A stretch of DNA of 64,000 bases from Marinomonas spartinae (GCF_900089775.1 NZ_FLOB01000003.1:310001-374000); one strand, 5' to 3'. Counted from the first letter of the stretch, positions 17,271-27,290 are shown. Notes: generated by a model from the letters alone, not told the origin. Made by a program: numbers and translations.

Positions 17271-17398
17271 AGGCTAATCTCCAATAGTTTCTTAGTTAAC
17301 AAATAGCTGGTATTAGGTTAATCTGTCAACAAATCAACCCACCAGACAGCCGTTTGGCAACAAAAGCCGATCATAATAACGCCAACAGAAGGCCATTT

Positions 17399-18748
17399 TT
17401 AAGACTCTTCGTCATCTGAGGTCGTTTGTTGCGTTGAAAAACGCTTGGGAGGCAATTTGAATGCCTCAAAGCCATCTTGGGTATTATCATGAAACTTACC
17501 CTTGGTTGGAGCCGCCTTACGAGGAGCCTTCTTCACCGCTTTTAGTTTCTTCGCTGGGGCTTTTTTCGCCTCTTTTTTAATGGGCTTTTCTGGCTTAAGA
17601 CCTTTAAATTTGGCTTCTAAGCCCTCTATAACATCCACATTAAACTGGCGCTGCAAAAAGCGTTCAATTGCTTTGAAGTTAAGCCAATCCTTGGGCCCTA
17701 CTAAAGAGTAAGCATCTCCCTTAAAACCCGCTCGCCCTGTCCGTCCCGTACGATGGACAAACTCTTCCGCTTGCTTTGGCAAATCAAAATTAAACACATG
17801 GGAGACACTGGCAATATCCAAACCACGAGACGCCAAATCCGTACTAACCAGCACGCTAAACTTCCCTTTTGAAAAGCTTTCCATCACCTTATTTCGAGCA
17901 CTTTGTGATAAATTGCCATTTAAAGCACGCGTAGTTAACCCCCACCCTTCGATCATTTCTGCCAAACGAACGGTATCACTTTTTGTTGCAGTAAAGACAA
18001 TAGCCTGCTTAATTGTCTGGGTGGTTAATAGGTGCTTTAACATATCTTGTTTATGATCGAGGTGATCACACAAATAAACATGCTGTTCAATGTCTTTATG
18101 TTCATCATAACCCTGACCGATGGCCACTCGTGAAGGCTCTTTCAATAGCTCCGCAGCAATAGTATTAACGTCAGTATTATCCAGTGTGGCCGAAAAAAAC
18201 AAGGTTTGTCTTAATCTATGATTCGCTGCAGCGTTAATCGCGCGCATCGCGTCCGCGAACCCCAGATCCAACATACGATCCGCTTCGTCCAATATTAGCA
18301 GCTCCAGCCCTTCTAAAAATACATGGCGATGCTTAATGTGATCCGCTAAACGACCTGGAGTCGCAACCACAAAATGCGGATCTTTTTGCAGCGATTTGTG
18401 CTGATCGTTAAAATTTTCACCGCCCTGAATCAAGATGGACGAAAAACTCGTTCCCGCTAACAACAAGCGCAACTGACTATAGACCTGTTTTGCAAGCTCC
18501 CGCGTTGGCACTAACACGACCACTCGCGGATCCCTCTTTGATAGCGCCCGTGTTTTATAAACACGATGCAACGCTGGCAACAAGTAGGCCAGCGTTTTTC
18601 CTGAACCGGTTTTCGAGGAAGCCAGCAAATCCCGCCCGACCATCGCCTCAGGCATGGCACGAGCCTGTATTTCCGTTGCTTCTTCAAAGCCCATATGCGC
18701 AATGGACTTCATAATACGATTATCAAAACCAAATTCTTTAAATAACAA
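17399..18748 (-). CDS. DEAD-box ATP-dependent RNA helicase (SrmB/RhlE-like)
   Basis: About 449 residues. It unwinds RNA duplexes with ATP, probably in ribosome assembly or mRNA turnover. The motifs occur in order: Q motif FEEATEIQARA, Walker A SSKTGSGKT, PTRELA, TPGR, DEAD, SAT, then STDLASRGLDI and HRTGRTGR. A Lys- and Ala-rich basic tail (about residues 385-440) probably binds RNA. The open frame begins at a GTG at 18790, but AGAGGAAGG directly precedes a TTG at 18748, and the product then begins LFKEFGFD as usual, so I choose TTG. Separate from the DbpA gene at 39.9 kb. Confidence 0.92.
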   Translation of the reverse strand: MLFKEFGFDNRIMKSIAHMGFEEATEIQARAMPEAMVGRDLLASSKTGSGKTLAYLLPALHRVYKTRALSKRDPRVVVLVPTRELAKQVYSQLRLLLAGTSFSSILIQGGENFNDQHKSLQKDPHFVVATPGRLADHIKHRHVFLEGLELLILDEADRMLDLGFADAMRAINAAANHRLRQTLFFSATLDNTDVNTIAAELLKEPSRVAIGQGYDEHKDIEQHVYLCDHLDHKQDMLKHLLTTQTIKQAIVFTATKSDTVRLAEMIEGWGLTTRALNGNLSQSARNKVMESFSKGKFSVLVSTDLASRGLDIASVSHVFNFDLPKQAEEFVHRTGRTGRAGFKGDAYSLVGPKDWLNFKAIERFLQRQFNVDVIEGLEAKFKGLKPEKPIKKEAKKAPAKKLKAVKKAPRKAAPTKGKFHDNTQDGFEAFKLPPKRFSTQQTTSDDEES

Positions 18749-18844
18749 GTAACCTTCCTCTTTAAGACATGACATACATGTGTTTGACACACGTTAGTTT
18801 TGCGCATTATACCTCAGCCAAGTACCAGCACACACGGAGATTCT

Positions 18845-19459
18845 TTACTCATCACAGTTTAATGAGGCTTCATCTATTAATAAGTAAGATTTACCTGCAC
18901 TCACCAACCCTAGCCCTTCACCTTGCTCGTTCGAGACAGGCTCCAGATACTTTGTCAGATCATAAAATACATTACGATGCAGCATCGCTTTCATTCCGTA
19001 ACGCATAGATAGATAAGGCCTTTCTTCTGAACTTGTATTTTGACTAGCGCCTTTCTTTTGAGCCGTATTTGATGGGGCCGGGGCCATCCAGATGTCACAA
19101 TCAACACCTAACTGCACCACATCATGGGTAAGAGACGTAAACTCTATAATATGCCCCTGTTCACTCTCACACCACTCACTTTCAAGAAAGCGCCACTGGG
19201 TAATAAGAAATGGGGCATCTTCCACCTGTATTCGCACTTTCTCACTGGGGGTCACCAAAAAGTACTCGTTATTTTCAAACCACAAGATACGAGAAAAAAG
19301 GGTTACCATCTTTTCCCGCTTGATTTTACTACCTTCATGAATCCAATCGCCATTGGCCTTAATGATCAGATCCATATCGCCACAAAATGGTGGTGACCAT
19401 AAATGCACTGGTGGCAAGGCAGATGTCTGCCATTCCGAAATTTTCGACACATCCAGCAT
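18845..19459 (-). CDS. DUF1285 family protein
   Basis: 204 residues. The family marks PPVHLWSPPFCGDMDLIIKA and DGDW.HEGSKIKREKMVTLFS, then LVTPSEKV.I.VEDAPF, are clear in the first 120 residues. Members occur across proteobacteria and their function is not known. The central low-complexity stretch SNTAQKKGASQNTSSEE (about residues 143-160) separates a second part that I do not recognise. The open frame extends 14 codons upstream, but AAAAAGGAG lies directly before the ATG at 19459. No clear operon partner. Confidence 0.85.
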   Translation of the reverse strand: MLDVSKISEWQTSALPPVHLWSPPFCGDMDLIIKANGDWIHEGSKIKREKMVTLFSRILWFENNEYFLVTPSEKVRIQVEDAPFLITQWRFLESEWCESEQGHIIEFTSLTHDVVQLGVDCDIWMAPAPSNTAQKKGASQNTSSEERPYLSMRYGMKAMLHRNVFYDLTKYLEPVSNEQGEGLGLVSAGKSYLLIDEASLNCDE

Positions 19460-19673
19460 AGCGACTCCTTTTTCGGCAAAAACAATATGCATCTTCCACA
19501 TTTATTGAGTAGATTAATCCACCTCAACTAGTCTTTAATTTTATTCATCTACAAGCTGTTATCTTGAAAGTGGTTCACTGTTAGGATACCTCTATCGATG
19601 CAACCCTACAAAAAAGTGCCCAACAAAATGCACTTTAAAAACTTAATATAGAATAAGAGAAGAGTGTGGCACT

Positions 19674-20636
19674 ATGAAAACACAATTAGCAACCAAATTT
19701 GCAGACCCTAGCCGAGGTGTTTATTTTATTGGTACCACGCCACCTAAATCTTCTGTTAATAATGAACAGCTTGCACAAATCAGCCAAAAGTTACTAGAAC
19801 GTCTCAACGGTATCGATATCGATGGATTGATTGTCTACGATATTCAAGATGAAAGCAGCCGGATTGATAAACCTCGTCCTTTCCCCTATTTGGAAACCCA
19901 TGATCCACGGGCATGGTCAAAACGCTTAAAAGAGGCCTCCGGCTCACCTGTTATCACTTACAAATCGGTCTCATCACGCTCTTGTGAAGAGTTTTCTGAT
20001 TGGCTACAAGAAGCATGGGATGAATTTGATATTAGAGACATCGTCTTAGTTGGCTCACCATCGTCTGAAAGCAACATCAAACTACCACTTTCTGAAGCCT
20101 ACTTGGCCTTACAACACGCTCCCCAAGCCTTTAACCTTGGCGGCGTGACCATTGCTGAGCGCCACGCAAAAAAGAAAGACGAACACATCCGCTTGATGAA
20201 CAAATCTAAAGCAGGCTGTGAGTTCTTTATTTCTCAAGCCGTATATAACCCGCAAGCCACAGCAGATCTTATCAGCCAATATGCCCAAATCTGTAAGGAA
20301 CAAGGGGTCGCCCCAAAGCGCATTATTCTTACTTTTACCCCATGTGGCAGCGCAAAGACCTTGGAATTTATGGAATGGCTAGGCATTTCCGTGCCTGTGG
20401 CAACGAAAAACCGAATACTGAATTCAGACGCTCCCTTGGCAGAATCCATCAAGATTTGCCGCAGCGCTTTAGAGCAAATTATCGAAACAGCTTTACCAGA
20501 TGGCGTCCCACTGGGGCTCAACATTGAAAGCTTAACCAATCGTAAGGAAGAGATTGATGCCTCTATTCATCTTTACAAGCTACTCAAAGCGACTCTCGAT
20601 TTGAAATTGGCAGAAAAAGAGTTTGCCGATGAATAA
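19674..20636 (+). CDS. Divergent methylenetetrahydrofolate reductase-fold protein
   Basis: 320 residues, similar to MetF across its length. KSKAGCEFFISQAVYN corresponds to the MetF region ending AITQFFFD, IILTFTPCGS to the strand after it, and GLNIESLTNRKEEI to the C-terminal YTLNR segment. MetF reduces 5,10-methylene- to 5-methyl-tetrahydrofolate using FAD. Two positions that matter in E. coli MetF look changed: the Glu of FEFFPPR (here FIGTTPPK) and the Asp of LRGDLPP (here LVGSPSS). The fold is likely kept and the classical reaction is doubtful. It is a single gene with a weak ribosome site, divergent from the DUF1285 gene. Confidence 0.75.
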   Translation: MKTQLATKFADPSRGVYFIGTTPPKSSVNNEQLAQISQKLLERLNGIDIDGLIVYDIQDESSRIDKPRPFPYLETHDPRAWSKRLKEASGSPVITYKSVSSRSCEEFSDWLQEAWDEFDIRDIVLVGSPSSESNIKLPLSEAYLALQHAPQAFNLGGVTIAERHAKKKDEHIRLMNKSKAGCEFFISQAVYNPQATADLISQYAQICKEQGVAPKRIILTFTPCGSAKTLEFMEWLGISVPVATKNRILNSDAPLAESIKICRSALEQIIETALPDGVPLGLNIESLTNRKEEIDASIHLYKLLKATLDLKLAEKEFADE

Positions 20637-20639
20637 AAC

Positions 20640-20679
20640 ACATCCGCTCAATGGGCTACCTGTCCTATTGAGCGGATGT
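20640..20679 (-). terminator. Hairpin between the MTHFR-fold and heptosyltransferase genes
   Basis: A 13-bp stem ACATCCGCTCAAT / ATTGAGCGGATGT with a 14-base loop. On the minus strand it runs into TTTTATTC, so it probably ends the heptosyltransferase transcript. Confidence 0.65.
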
Positions 20680-20700
20680 CATTGCAACGCTTATGACACA

Positions 20701-21726
20701 TTAACCAACCAAATCCAATTGACGAATTACCTTGTTAACCTTGCTCATGACACGATCTATCGGTAATTGTGCCATCGCATCCTCACGATGAACCGTCGTT
20801 GCCCAAGGTAGCATTTCCACAGGCTTGCCCTTTTCCTCTTCGACCAATTCACGATAAACGCTCACAACGTTCTCTTGATCATTATAAGGTCCTGTTCGCA
20901 TTGGGTTTGATAAAGCAAACAAGGCAATAACAGGTGTATTCACCACAGTGGCCATATGCGCAGGACCAGTATCGGGACTAATCACCAATTCGGCACGCTG
21001 AATCACATCAAACAACGAGGTAATACTCGTCTGTCCCACGAGATTCAACACATCAAGCCCTTCGCTTACCGCCCGACAAACCTGCATTTCACGCTCACTC
21101 GGCCCACCTGTCACCACCACATCGATGTGGTTTTCTAACAACGAAGCGATTAAGGTTCGATAACCTTCCAACATCCAATCTTTTGTCACTTTTGAACCAC
21201 ATGGATTCACCACCACATAACGCTTAGGTAAATCAAGACCACTGGGCGGGATGTCCACATGCCATGCAGGCGCTTGCTCAGGCACATCAATAGCGCGGGC
21301 AAGAGACATCAAAGCATCCAACACATGCTTGCCACTTGGCTCAGGGGCTAACTCATTCACAAACCAATGCTGCTTTTCTCTTGAATGAGATCGAGCGAAA
21401 CCAATACGACGCTTTGCTTTTAATACACGTGTTAACAGACTGGCACGCAATGACCATTGCATATGAAGTAAGACATCAAACTCTTGCACCTTTAACGCCC
21501 TTCCTAACGCAAACATCCCCTTGAAACCAGATTTTTTGTCATAGACACGGACATCGATATTAGGAATAAGACGAGCCAGCTGAGCTTCGGCAGGCCCTGT
21601 TATCCAAGTAATGGAGGCTTGGGGATAACGTTTTTGAATCGCGCTGACCACCGACATCGCATGACACACATCCCCCAAAGCGGATAATCGAACGATAGCG
21701 ATACGTTGAATGCTTTCTTGTGTCAT
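20701..21726 (-). CDS. Glycosyltransferase family 9, ADP-heptose:LPS heptosyltransferase
   Basis: 341 residues with two Rossmann-like domains (GT-B fold). The enzyme adds L-glycero-D-manno-heptose to the lipid A-Kdo core on the inner face of the inner membrane. Marks are IAIVRLSALGDVCHA at the N-terminus and VISPDTGPAHMAT in the nucleotide-sugar-binding half. FALSNPMRTGPY and VNPCGSKVTKDWM also fit GT9. ATG lies behind GAGGACA. It is divergent from kdkA and the acyltransferase, both lipid A/core genes. Whether it adds heptose I, II or a later residue is not decided by the sequence; RfaC/RfaF-like is my reading. Confidence 0.87.
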   Translation of the reverse strand: MTQESIQRIAIVRLSALGDVCHAMSVVSAIQKRYPQASITWITGPAEAQLARLIPNIDVRVYDKKSGFKGMFALGRALKVQEFDVLLHMQWSLRASLLTRVLKAKRRIGFARSHSREKQHWFVNELAPEPSGKHVLDALMSLARAIDVPEQAPAWHVDIPPSGLDLPKRYVVVNPCGSKVTKDWMLEGYRTLIASLLENHIDVVVTGGPSEREMQVCRAVSEGLDVLNLVGQTSITSLFDVIQRAELVISPDTGPAHMATVVNTPVIALFALSNPMRTGPYNDQENVVSVYRELVEEEKGKPVEMLPWATTVHREDAMAQLPIDRVMSKVNKVIRQLDLVG

Positions 21727-21890
21727 CTTGTCCTCAAAGGCTGTTTAAAATCGGCGAGTATTATAGAATAGCCTGCTTTGAATGTGTCGAAAATAATCCG
21801 TAAAAAGAAAACGACACACTACTGTCTCGCACCAGCACCATTAATGCGAACAATAAACGTCTTAATCCGTATCATTTTCAAGCGAGAGTT

Positions 21891-22601
21891 ATGCCTGATA
21901 CACACATTATTGATGCTCATACCGTATTGTTAACCAGCGATACGTCCTTACCAATAGACACCAACTGGTTCACACCAGACTATTGGAAAAAACAAGGTGC
22001 ACTCGCTGGCACAGCCCAAGGGCGCGGTGCCGTCTGGTTTATTCTAAGCAACTACGGCCACTTTGTTATGCGGCGCTACCGTCGTGGTGGCTTAGTCGCA
22101 AAATTTAACAAGTCTTATTTTCTCTTTTCAGGTCTCAAAAATACACGTCCTTGGTTAGAGCTCAGCTTATTAGAAACCATGCAAGACATGGGATTGCCTA
22201 TACCAAGACCCATCGGTGGTATCTATAGTGTTAAAAAGGGTTACTACAAAGCCACCCTAATTACGGAAACCATAAATTGCGCACGGGATCTTTTTGACAT
22301 ACTGAAAGATGGGTTTAGCAGTGAAATAGATTGGCATGACATTGGCCGGGTAATCAGGCAATTTCACGACCATGGCATTCATCATTCCGATCTCAATTGC
22401 CATAACATTATGATCGACGATAACAAAAAAGTATGGCTGATCGATTTTGATAAATGCGATCAACGACCTATTAATGAAGAGTGGCCACAAAAGAATCTAG
22501 ATCGCCTCAAGCGCTCTATCAACAAAGAATCAAAAAAACATACCCACTTTACCGTCTCTGACGAACAGTGGCACGACTTACTGGAGGGATATCGTGGCTG
22601 A
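21891..22601 (+). CDS. kdkA: 3-deoxy-D-manno-octulosonic acid kinase KdkA
   Basis: 236 residues. KdkA phosphorylates the single Kdo residue of lipid A in bacteria whose inner core has one phosphorylated Kdo, such as Haemophilus and Vibrio. It is a small protein-kinase-like fold: a YRRGGLVAKFN glycine/lysine region near residue 65, the catalytic loop HHSDLNCHNIMI near residue 165, and the metal motif LIDFDKC near residue 185. The last eight bases overlap the start of the next lipid A acyltransferase, so both are translated together. Its presence implies a mono-Kdo core. Confidence 0.92.
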   Translation: MPDTHIIDAHTVLLTSDTSLPIDTNWFTPDYWKKQGALAGTAQGRGAVWFILSNYGHFVMRRYRRGGLVAKFNKSYFLFSGLKNTRPWLELSLLETMQDMGLPIPRPIGGIYSVKKGYYKATLITETINCARDLFDILKDGFSSEIDWHDIGRVIRQFHDHGIHHSDLNCHNIMIDDNKKVWLIDFDKCDQRPINEEWPQKNLDRLKRSINKESKKHTHFTVSDEQWHDLLEGYRG

Positions 22602-23523
22602 TAAAAGCACGAAAGACTTAACATTGAAGCAATTATTAGCACCCAAATATTGGTTCACTTGGATCGTCATGGGCGTCACCTATTTAATCAGCTTTTTACC
22701 CTGGCAAGCCAAACAGACCCTTGGAAAATATCTTGGCTTACTAGTATACAAACTAGCAAAAAAGCGTCGTCATATCTGCGATGTAAACTTTAAAATTTGC
22801 TACCCAGAAATGAACGCGCAAGAACGTGAGAGCCTTACCAAAGCGCACTTTATTAGTGCTGGTAAAGGCTTATTAGAAACCTTCGACGCCTGGTATCAAC
22901 CTGCTTCAAAATTATTACCAAGAGTCGAGTTTGACTCTCAAGATGTAGTGGATAAAGCCCTAGAAGCTGGCAGGGGATGTATTTTAATCAGTGGCCATTT
23001 TTCGCCATTGGATTTATGTGGCACCTTAATCGCCAGCCACTTAGATCTTCACCCCATTTATAAGCGCCAAAATAGCCCTGTTTTTAACTGGGTAATGGAA
23101 CATCAACGTAAAAAGGTCTATAGCAAAACCATAGAGCGCTCAGATATGCGCGAAGTTCTCAAATCACTTAAACAAAATAAACCCGTCTGGTACGCGGTTG
23201 ACCAAGACTATGGCCGCAAACATTCGGTATTTGCTCCCTTCTTTGGGCGTAAATGCGCGACCATTTCCCATATTGGACGCATTGCGAAAATGACTAAAGC
23301 CCCAGTGTTGTTGTTGGATTATGGGCGTACTAAGACGGGTTATACTTATCGATTTAGCGAAGTACCGGATTATCCAACGGATGACGATGTTATCAACGCC
23401 ACCATCATTAACCAACTGATGGAAAAAGCCATTGAGAACAAAAAAGAGCAATACTTATGGTCTCACCGCCGCTTTAAAACACCGGTTAATCAAGGTGACC
23501 CATCACCATACGATACCATGTAG
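22594..23523 (+). CDS. lpxL: Lipid A biosynthesis acyltransferase (LpxL/HtrB family)
   Basis: 309 residues. It transfers an acyl chain from acyl-ACP to Kdo-lipid IVA at the inner membrane. The catalytic HX4D motif is ISGHFSPLD near residue 130. WYAVDQDYGRKHSVFAPFFG is the conserved region around residue 205, and YLWSHRRFKT ends the domain. A hydrophobic segment near residues 20-35 anchors it. The start is GTG, eight bases inside kdkA, behind GGAGGG. Late-acyltransferase type (LpxL versus LpxM) cannot be fixed from sequence alone. Confidence 0.9.
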   Translation: MADKSTKDLTLKQLLAPKYWFTWIVMGVTYLISFLPWQAKQTLGKYLGLLVYKLAKKRRHICDVNFKICYPEMNAQERESLTKAHFISAGKGLLETFDAWYQPASKLLPRVEFDSQDVVDKALEAGRGCILISGHFSPLDLCGTLIASHLDLHPIYKRQNSPVFNWVMEHQRKKVYSKTIERSDMREVLKSLKQNKPVWYAVDQDYGRKHSVFAPFFGRKCATISHIGRIAKMTKAPVLLLDYGRTKTGYTYRFSEVPDYPTDDDVINATIINQLMEKAIENKKEQYLWSHRRFKTPVNQGDPSPYDTM

Positions 23524-23547
23524 TCAAATTTATCTATTTAAAACAAC

Positions 23548-23579
23548 AAACGCCTTACAGGGAAGCCCATAAGGCGTTT
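23548..23579. terminator. Terminator between lpxL-type gene and the flavin monooxygenase gene
   Basis: A 10-bp stem AAACGCCTTA / TAAGGCGTTT with a 12-base loop, flanked by T-rich or A-rich sequence on both sides. It serves two convergent genes. Confidence 0.8.
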
Positions 23580-23604
23580 ATTTATGAAGGGAACACACTA
23601 GCCG

Positions 23605-24609
23605 TTAAGCCACATAATTCGCCATTTCATGACGCAGCTCGGCCATCAAGCCAAGAGAGGCTAATCGTTTCTCACCATCATAAATAGGAAACGAGATAAT
23701 CAACTCATCAATCTCCGTTTTTTCAATAAAACTACTGAGTTGATGCGCGACTGAGGCTTTCGTCCCCACCACAGCAAATTGCAACGCATGAGACACCATA
23801 TGACTTTCGCTGGGAGACCAAATCGTATCCATCGATTCAACCGGAGCAGGAAAAGCACGGTTTCCACCACGGCGTAAATTAACAAATTGTTGCTGAGCAG
23901 AAGTGAACAGGTAATTCGCTTCTTCTTGTGTATCGGCCAACACCGCCATAATGCCTGCCATTGTATAGGGCTTATCCCCCTCTTTTTTGGCTTTAAAGTG
24001 ACGTCGATACACCGTCAAAGCTTGCATCAATTGATCCGGAGCAAAATGAGAAGCAAAGGAATACGGCAAACCAAACTCGGCAGCCACTTGCGCACTATAC
24101 AAACTTGACCCTAGTAGCCAAAGTGGCACATTCGTGTGCCGCCCCGGCACGGCAACAATACCTTTATCAAAAGGCCCGTCCCCTAACAAACGCTCTAACT
24201 CTTGCACATCCTGCGGGTAGTCATCAACAGAGGCCTGCATATTACGACGTAATGCTCGCGCAGTGAGCATATCTGTTCCAGGGGCTCGACCTAACCCCAA
24301 ATCAATTCGATTTGGATACAGCTCCGCCAAGGTACCAAACTGCTCGGCCACAACCAATGGCGCGTGATTCGGCAACATAATGCCACCAGCTCCCAACCGA
24401 ATGGTGGAGGTACCCGCGCCGATATGAGATAGCAAAACAGCAGGGGAAGAGCTTCCAACACCAGACATCCCATGATGTTCTGCCAGCCAGTAACGCTGAT
24501 AACCGTGAGTTTCTGCCCTTTGGGCCATTGCTAAGCTCAAAGAGAAGGATTCTGAAATGGATTTGCCTTGCCCTATCGGTGACAAATCAAGTATAGAAAA
24601 AGGTATCAT
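23605..24609 (-). CDS. LLM-class flavin-dependent oxidoreductase (luciferase-like, YhbW type)
   Basis: 334 residues forming a bacterial-luciferase-like TIM barrel that uses reduced FMN or F420. Marks are [15 protein letters not shown] at the start, [10 protein letters not shown] near residue 50, [20 protein letters not shown] near residue 85 and [13 protein letters not shown] near residue 110. This is the YhbW/LuxA-like group of broadly distributed monooxygenases without a settled substrate. The open frame extends 17 codons upstream, but the family N-terminus is at the ATG at 24609. It lies alone on the minus strand; cti is the next gene upstream. Confidence 0.88.
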   Translation of the reverse strand: MIPFSILDLSPIGQGKSISESFSLSLAMAQRAETHGYQRYWLAEHHGMSGVGSSSPAVLLSHIGAGTSTIRLGAGGIMLPNHAPLVVAEQFGTLAELYPNRIDLGLGRAPGTDMLTARALRRNMQASVDDYPQDVQELERLLGDGPFDKGIVAVPGRHTNVPLWLLGSSLYSAQVAAEFGLPYSFASHFAPDQLMQALTVYRRHFKAKKEGDKPYTMAGIMAVLADTQEEANYLFTSAQQQFVNLRRGGNRAFPAPVESMDTIWSPSESHMVSHALQFAVVGTKASVAHQLSSFIEKTEIDELIISFPIYDGEKRLASLGLMAELRHEMANYVA

Positions 24610-24773
24610 AATATATATCCGTTTAATCTTTATACATATTAAATTGGGGACGATTACCAATAGACAAGTCTACGAGTTTGCAGAAAAAGTGTAAGTTCGA
24701 AATATTTCGATATGTAAGAATAATATCAAACAAAGAACCACTTATATCCAAGAAGGCGTTTCCAACAAAGTAA

Positions 24774-24805
24774 ATGGGCCCAAAGCCGTTAAGCCATGAG
24801 CCCAT
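24774..24805 (-). terminator. Weak hairpin after cti
   Basis: ATGGGC and GCCCAT pair around an interior with a further short stem. No good T-run follows on the minus strand, so termination is uncertain. Confidence 0.3.
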
Positions 24806-24845
24806 ATCTACACGCTAGCGATATCAGTTTTGATCTATCGAAACA

Positions 24846-27197
24846 TTAGCGGTTTTCTAGTCGATTGTAATCCAGAATACCACTGGCCCGAGGCCGCTCT
24901 TCTTTATTCAGCTCGGCAATTTCATCGCTCACCGTCCAGAAGGCGGGATTAGTACGACGAATCCCATATTGATTCACTAACTGGGTGAAATCCTCTCGCG
25001 TTTGCAAGGCTGAAATTCTATGGACCCAGTCCGGTATATCACTCTCTTCTACCTGCATCAGAAGGTTTGGGTAATCACCAATGACGCCTTTCGTCACTGT
25101 GACTGTATCTTCAGAAGGTAAACGCGTTGCCGATTCATTTAACAGACTTGAAATATTGCTATGTGCTTGGTTTAAAATCAAGGTTAGCAATTCTTTAGGC
25201 TTACCATGCTGCGTCACCAGCACTAATGCGGTGTTCGGCAAATACTGCAAGCCTTTGCCTTGTAATGTTTGCAGTCCTTTCAGTAACGCAATGTCATGCG
25301 CAGACAAATGGGTTTGATCCAAATCGTAAGCATGATTAAGCACCTTAGACAGACGCCCTTTCAATTTATTAAACAATTCCGCCTCGTGATGAGACGTCGT
25401 ATAATGAACTTGTGACTGAGCACTGATCTTAAAGTAATCACTAAAAATATAATCCTTAATTGTCTGGTTCGCACCACGATACCAATAATGGCGTAGAGTC
25501 GAACGCTCATCTCTTGGCAAGAACATCAAAAAATTCATCTCACCTTCTATACGCAAGAAATCCATGTATAAGCGAGTATTTAATTGATGACCAACATTTC
25601 CGTAAACATCAAAACCAGCCACCAGTAAGTAATGAATACGTTCTAATAAGGGGTAATCAATCACCCAAGCCGTTTTAGGGTCTTGCCCAACTAGACCCTT
25701 AACCACACTAGCATTGTCAAAATGTCGGAAAATCGTTAAAGCCGCATTCTCATTGTGGCCCTCACCATTCCAGATTAAGCTCAGATTGAGTGGAATTTTA
25801 TTACCTAAATTGTTATCAATCAGCTTCGCTTTGGCAGACAAATACTCTTTTTGTTGCTGGGAAAAACGCACCCATGAAGATAAAGGTAACGCATTGCTAC
25901 TGCTTTCTGCAGGCAGATCCAAATGCTGCACTTGCGTCTCTAGAAACTTCGCTATTTCTTGATTAATACCTTTTTCAGGATTCACAAAAAATACCCAAAA
26001 ATGATCATTAATCACATTCACAGCAACCTGCCCATGGCAAACAGGCCCTTTGATAAACGACATAATAGTGTCTTGAGCGTGGTCAAGCATAAAGCGATAA
26101 CGCCCGCCAACTGGTAACTGTGCGAAGGCTCTGAAAGGATTCGTCGCGACTTCAGGTGAATAGCCTGGATCTTTTGTCACCTTATAATCCTGCGAATAAA
26201 AATCAGACTGCCAGCGTTTATAGACCGTTTCGCTCAGCTCAAAAGGGATATGATTTTTTTGAACCTTCACTTCTGGATCTCGCCATAGACGATAATACAC
26301 ACGCTTTACACCAGGATCATCATAAGGGCGACGCGTCGCAATACGATCAATAGGCTCACCTGGCGGCGTTTTTGATCGCACTAGCCTAAAGCGAATATCA
26401 CTCTTTTTATCTAAGTACAAGCTGTACAAAAATATATGTTCGTAAATATAGCGATCTACCAAACGTTCTTTTAGCGTATTGCCATTTAGTCGACTTTCCC
26501 ACAAGGTCACACGCTGTTCAATCTCCTTAGGAAGGGGCTTGGCCGCTGGCATTTTTGCACCTGACGCAAGCCAACGCACCAAAATATTAAACTCGTTATC
26601 TGTTAAAGCAGGAAGGCCATATGGCATCCCCCACTTTGGAAAGTCATGTTCGAAGGAGGAGTACTTCTCTATGGTAGGGCATTGTTGATTACGATAAATG
26701 GAAAAGTCATAGTCATCGGATAAAACCGCTTGGGTAAAATTCCCCTGTTTTTTTCGTAAAGCAATGGCACGATACACTAAACTACCTTCTAAATTGGCCG
26801 CAGGCGACTGTCTACGCTCATTTAAAACGGGGTAAAAACCTTTGTCACGCCACTGCTGAGTCGTTTGTGCATCAATAAAAAGTCGTGTGGGTGTTGCGGC
26901 CAGCAGACGCGTTCCATCGTACACTAACTCTTTTGAACCGCCTCGCTCAATCCCCTCAGGGGCAGTAAATTTTAATTGGCAAGGAGCATCATAACAGGCA
27001 TGACAAGTGACGCAGCGATGATCCAAAATGGGACGAACCTGATCATTATAAAATTCTGCATCCGCTTCTGAGACCGACTGATCTTCACGATTTGCGACTT
27101 TTTCCACACCAAAGCTACTATCTAATTGTTGGCTGGCAAATAACGCACAACCGGAAAAAAGCAAAACACAAAGAACAACGACCAACGCCCTTGGCAT
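24846..27197 (-). CDS. cti: Fatty acid cis/trans isomerase Cti (heme lipoprotein)
   Basis: 783 residues. Cti converts cis-unsaturated fatty acids of membrane phospholipids to trans, which stiffens the membrane under solvent, heat or salt stress. A lipoprotein signal ends at LFSGC (Cys17), and a c-type heme site CVTCH lies at residues 62-66, so the protein is periplasmic. The C-terminal region carries GFDVYGNVGHQLNTRLYMDF and EGEMNFLMFLPR, typical of the family. A GTG lies two codons upstream of the chosen ATG; AGGA spacing favours the ATG. It is transcribed alone. Cti is known from Pseudomonas, Vibrio and related marine bacteria. Confidence 0.95.
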   Translation of the reverse strand: MPRALVVVLCVLLFSGCALFASQQLDSSFGVEKVANREDQSVSEADAEFYNDQVRPILDHRCVTCHACYDAPCQLKFTAPEGIERGGSKELVYDGTRLLAATPTRLFIDAQTTQQWRDKGFYPVLNERRQSPAANLEGSLVYRAIALRKKQGNFTQAVLSDDYDFSIYRNQQCPTIEKYSSFEHDFPKWGMPYGLPALTDNEFNILVRWLASGAKMPAAKPLPKEIEQRVTLWESRLNGNTLKERLVDRYIYEHIFLYSLYLDKKSDIRFRLVRSKTPPGEPIDRIATRRPYDDPGVKRVYYRLWRDPEVKVQKNHIPFELSETVYKRWQSDFYSQDYKVTKDPGYSPEVATNPFRAFAQLPVGGRYRFMLDHAQDTIMSFIKGPVCHGQVAVNVINDHFWVFFVNPEKGINQEIAKFLETQVQHLDLPAESSSNALPLSSWVRFSQQQKEYLSAKAKLIDNNLGNKIPLNLSLIWNGEGHNENAALTIFRHFDNASVVKGLVGQDPKTAWVIDYPLLERIHYLLVAGFDVYGNVGHQLNTRLYMDFLRIEGEMNFLMFLPRDERSTLRHYWYRGANQTIKDYIFSDYFKISAQSQVHYTTSHHEAELFNKLKGRLSKVLNHAYDLDQTHLSAHDIALLKGLQTLQGKGLQYLPNTALVLVTQHGKPKELLTLILNQAHSNISSLLNESATRLPSEDTVTVTKGVIGDYPNLLMQVEESDIPDWVHRISALQTREDFTQLVNQYGIRRTNPAFWTVSDEIAELNKEERPRASGILDYNRLENR

Positions 27198-27290
27198 AAA
27201 CACAGTCCTAATAAAGTTAATGAGTCAGAAAATTTGTATCGCTAAATACGGACTCAAATATAAAAAAAAGAAAATAGCATGAAGACAAAA

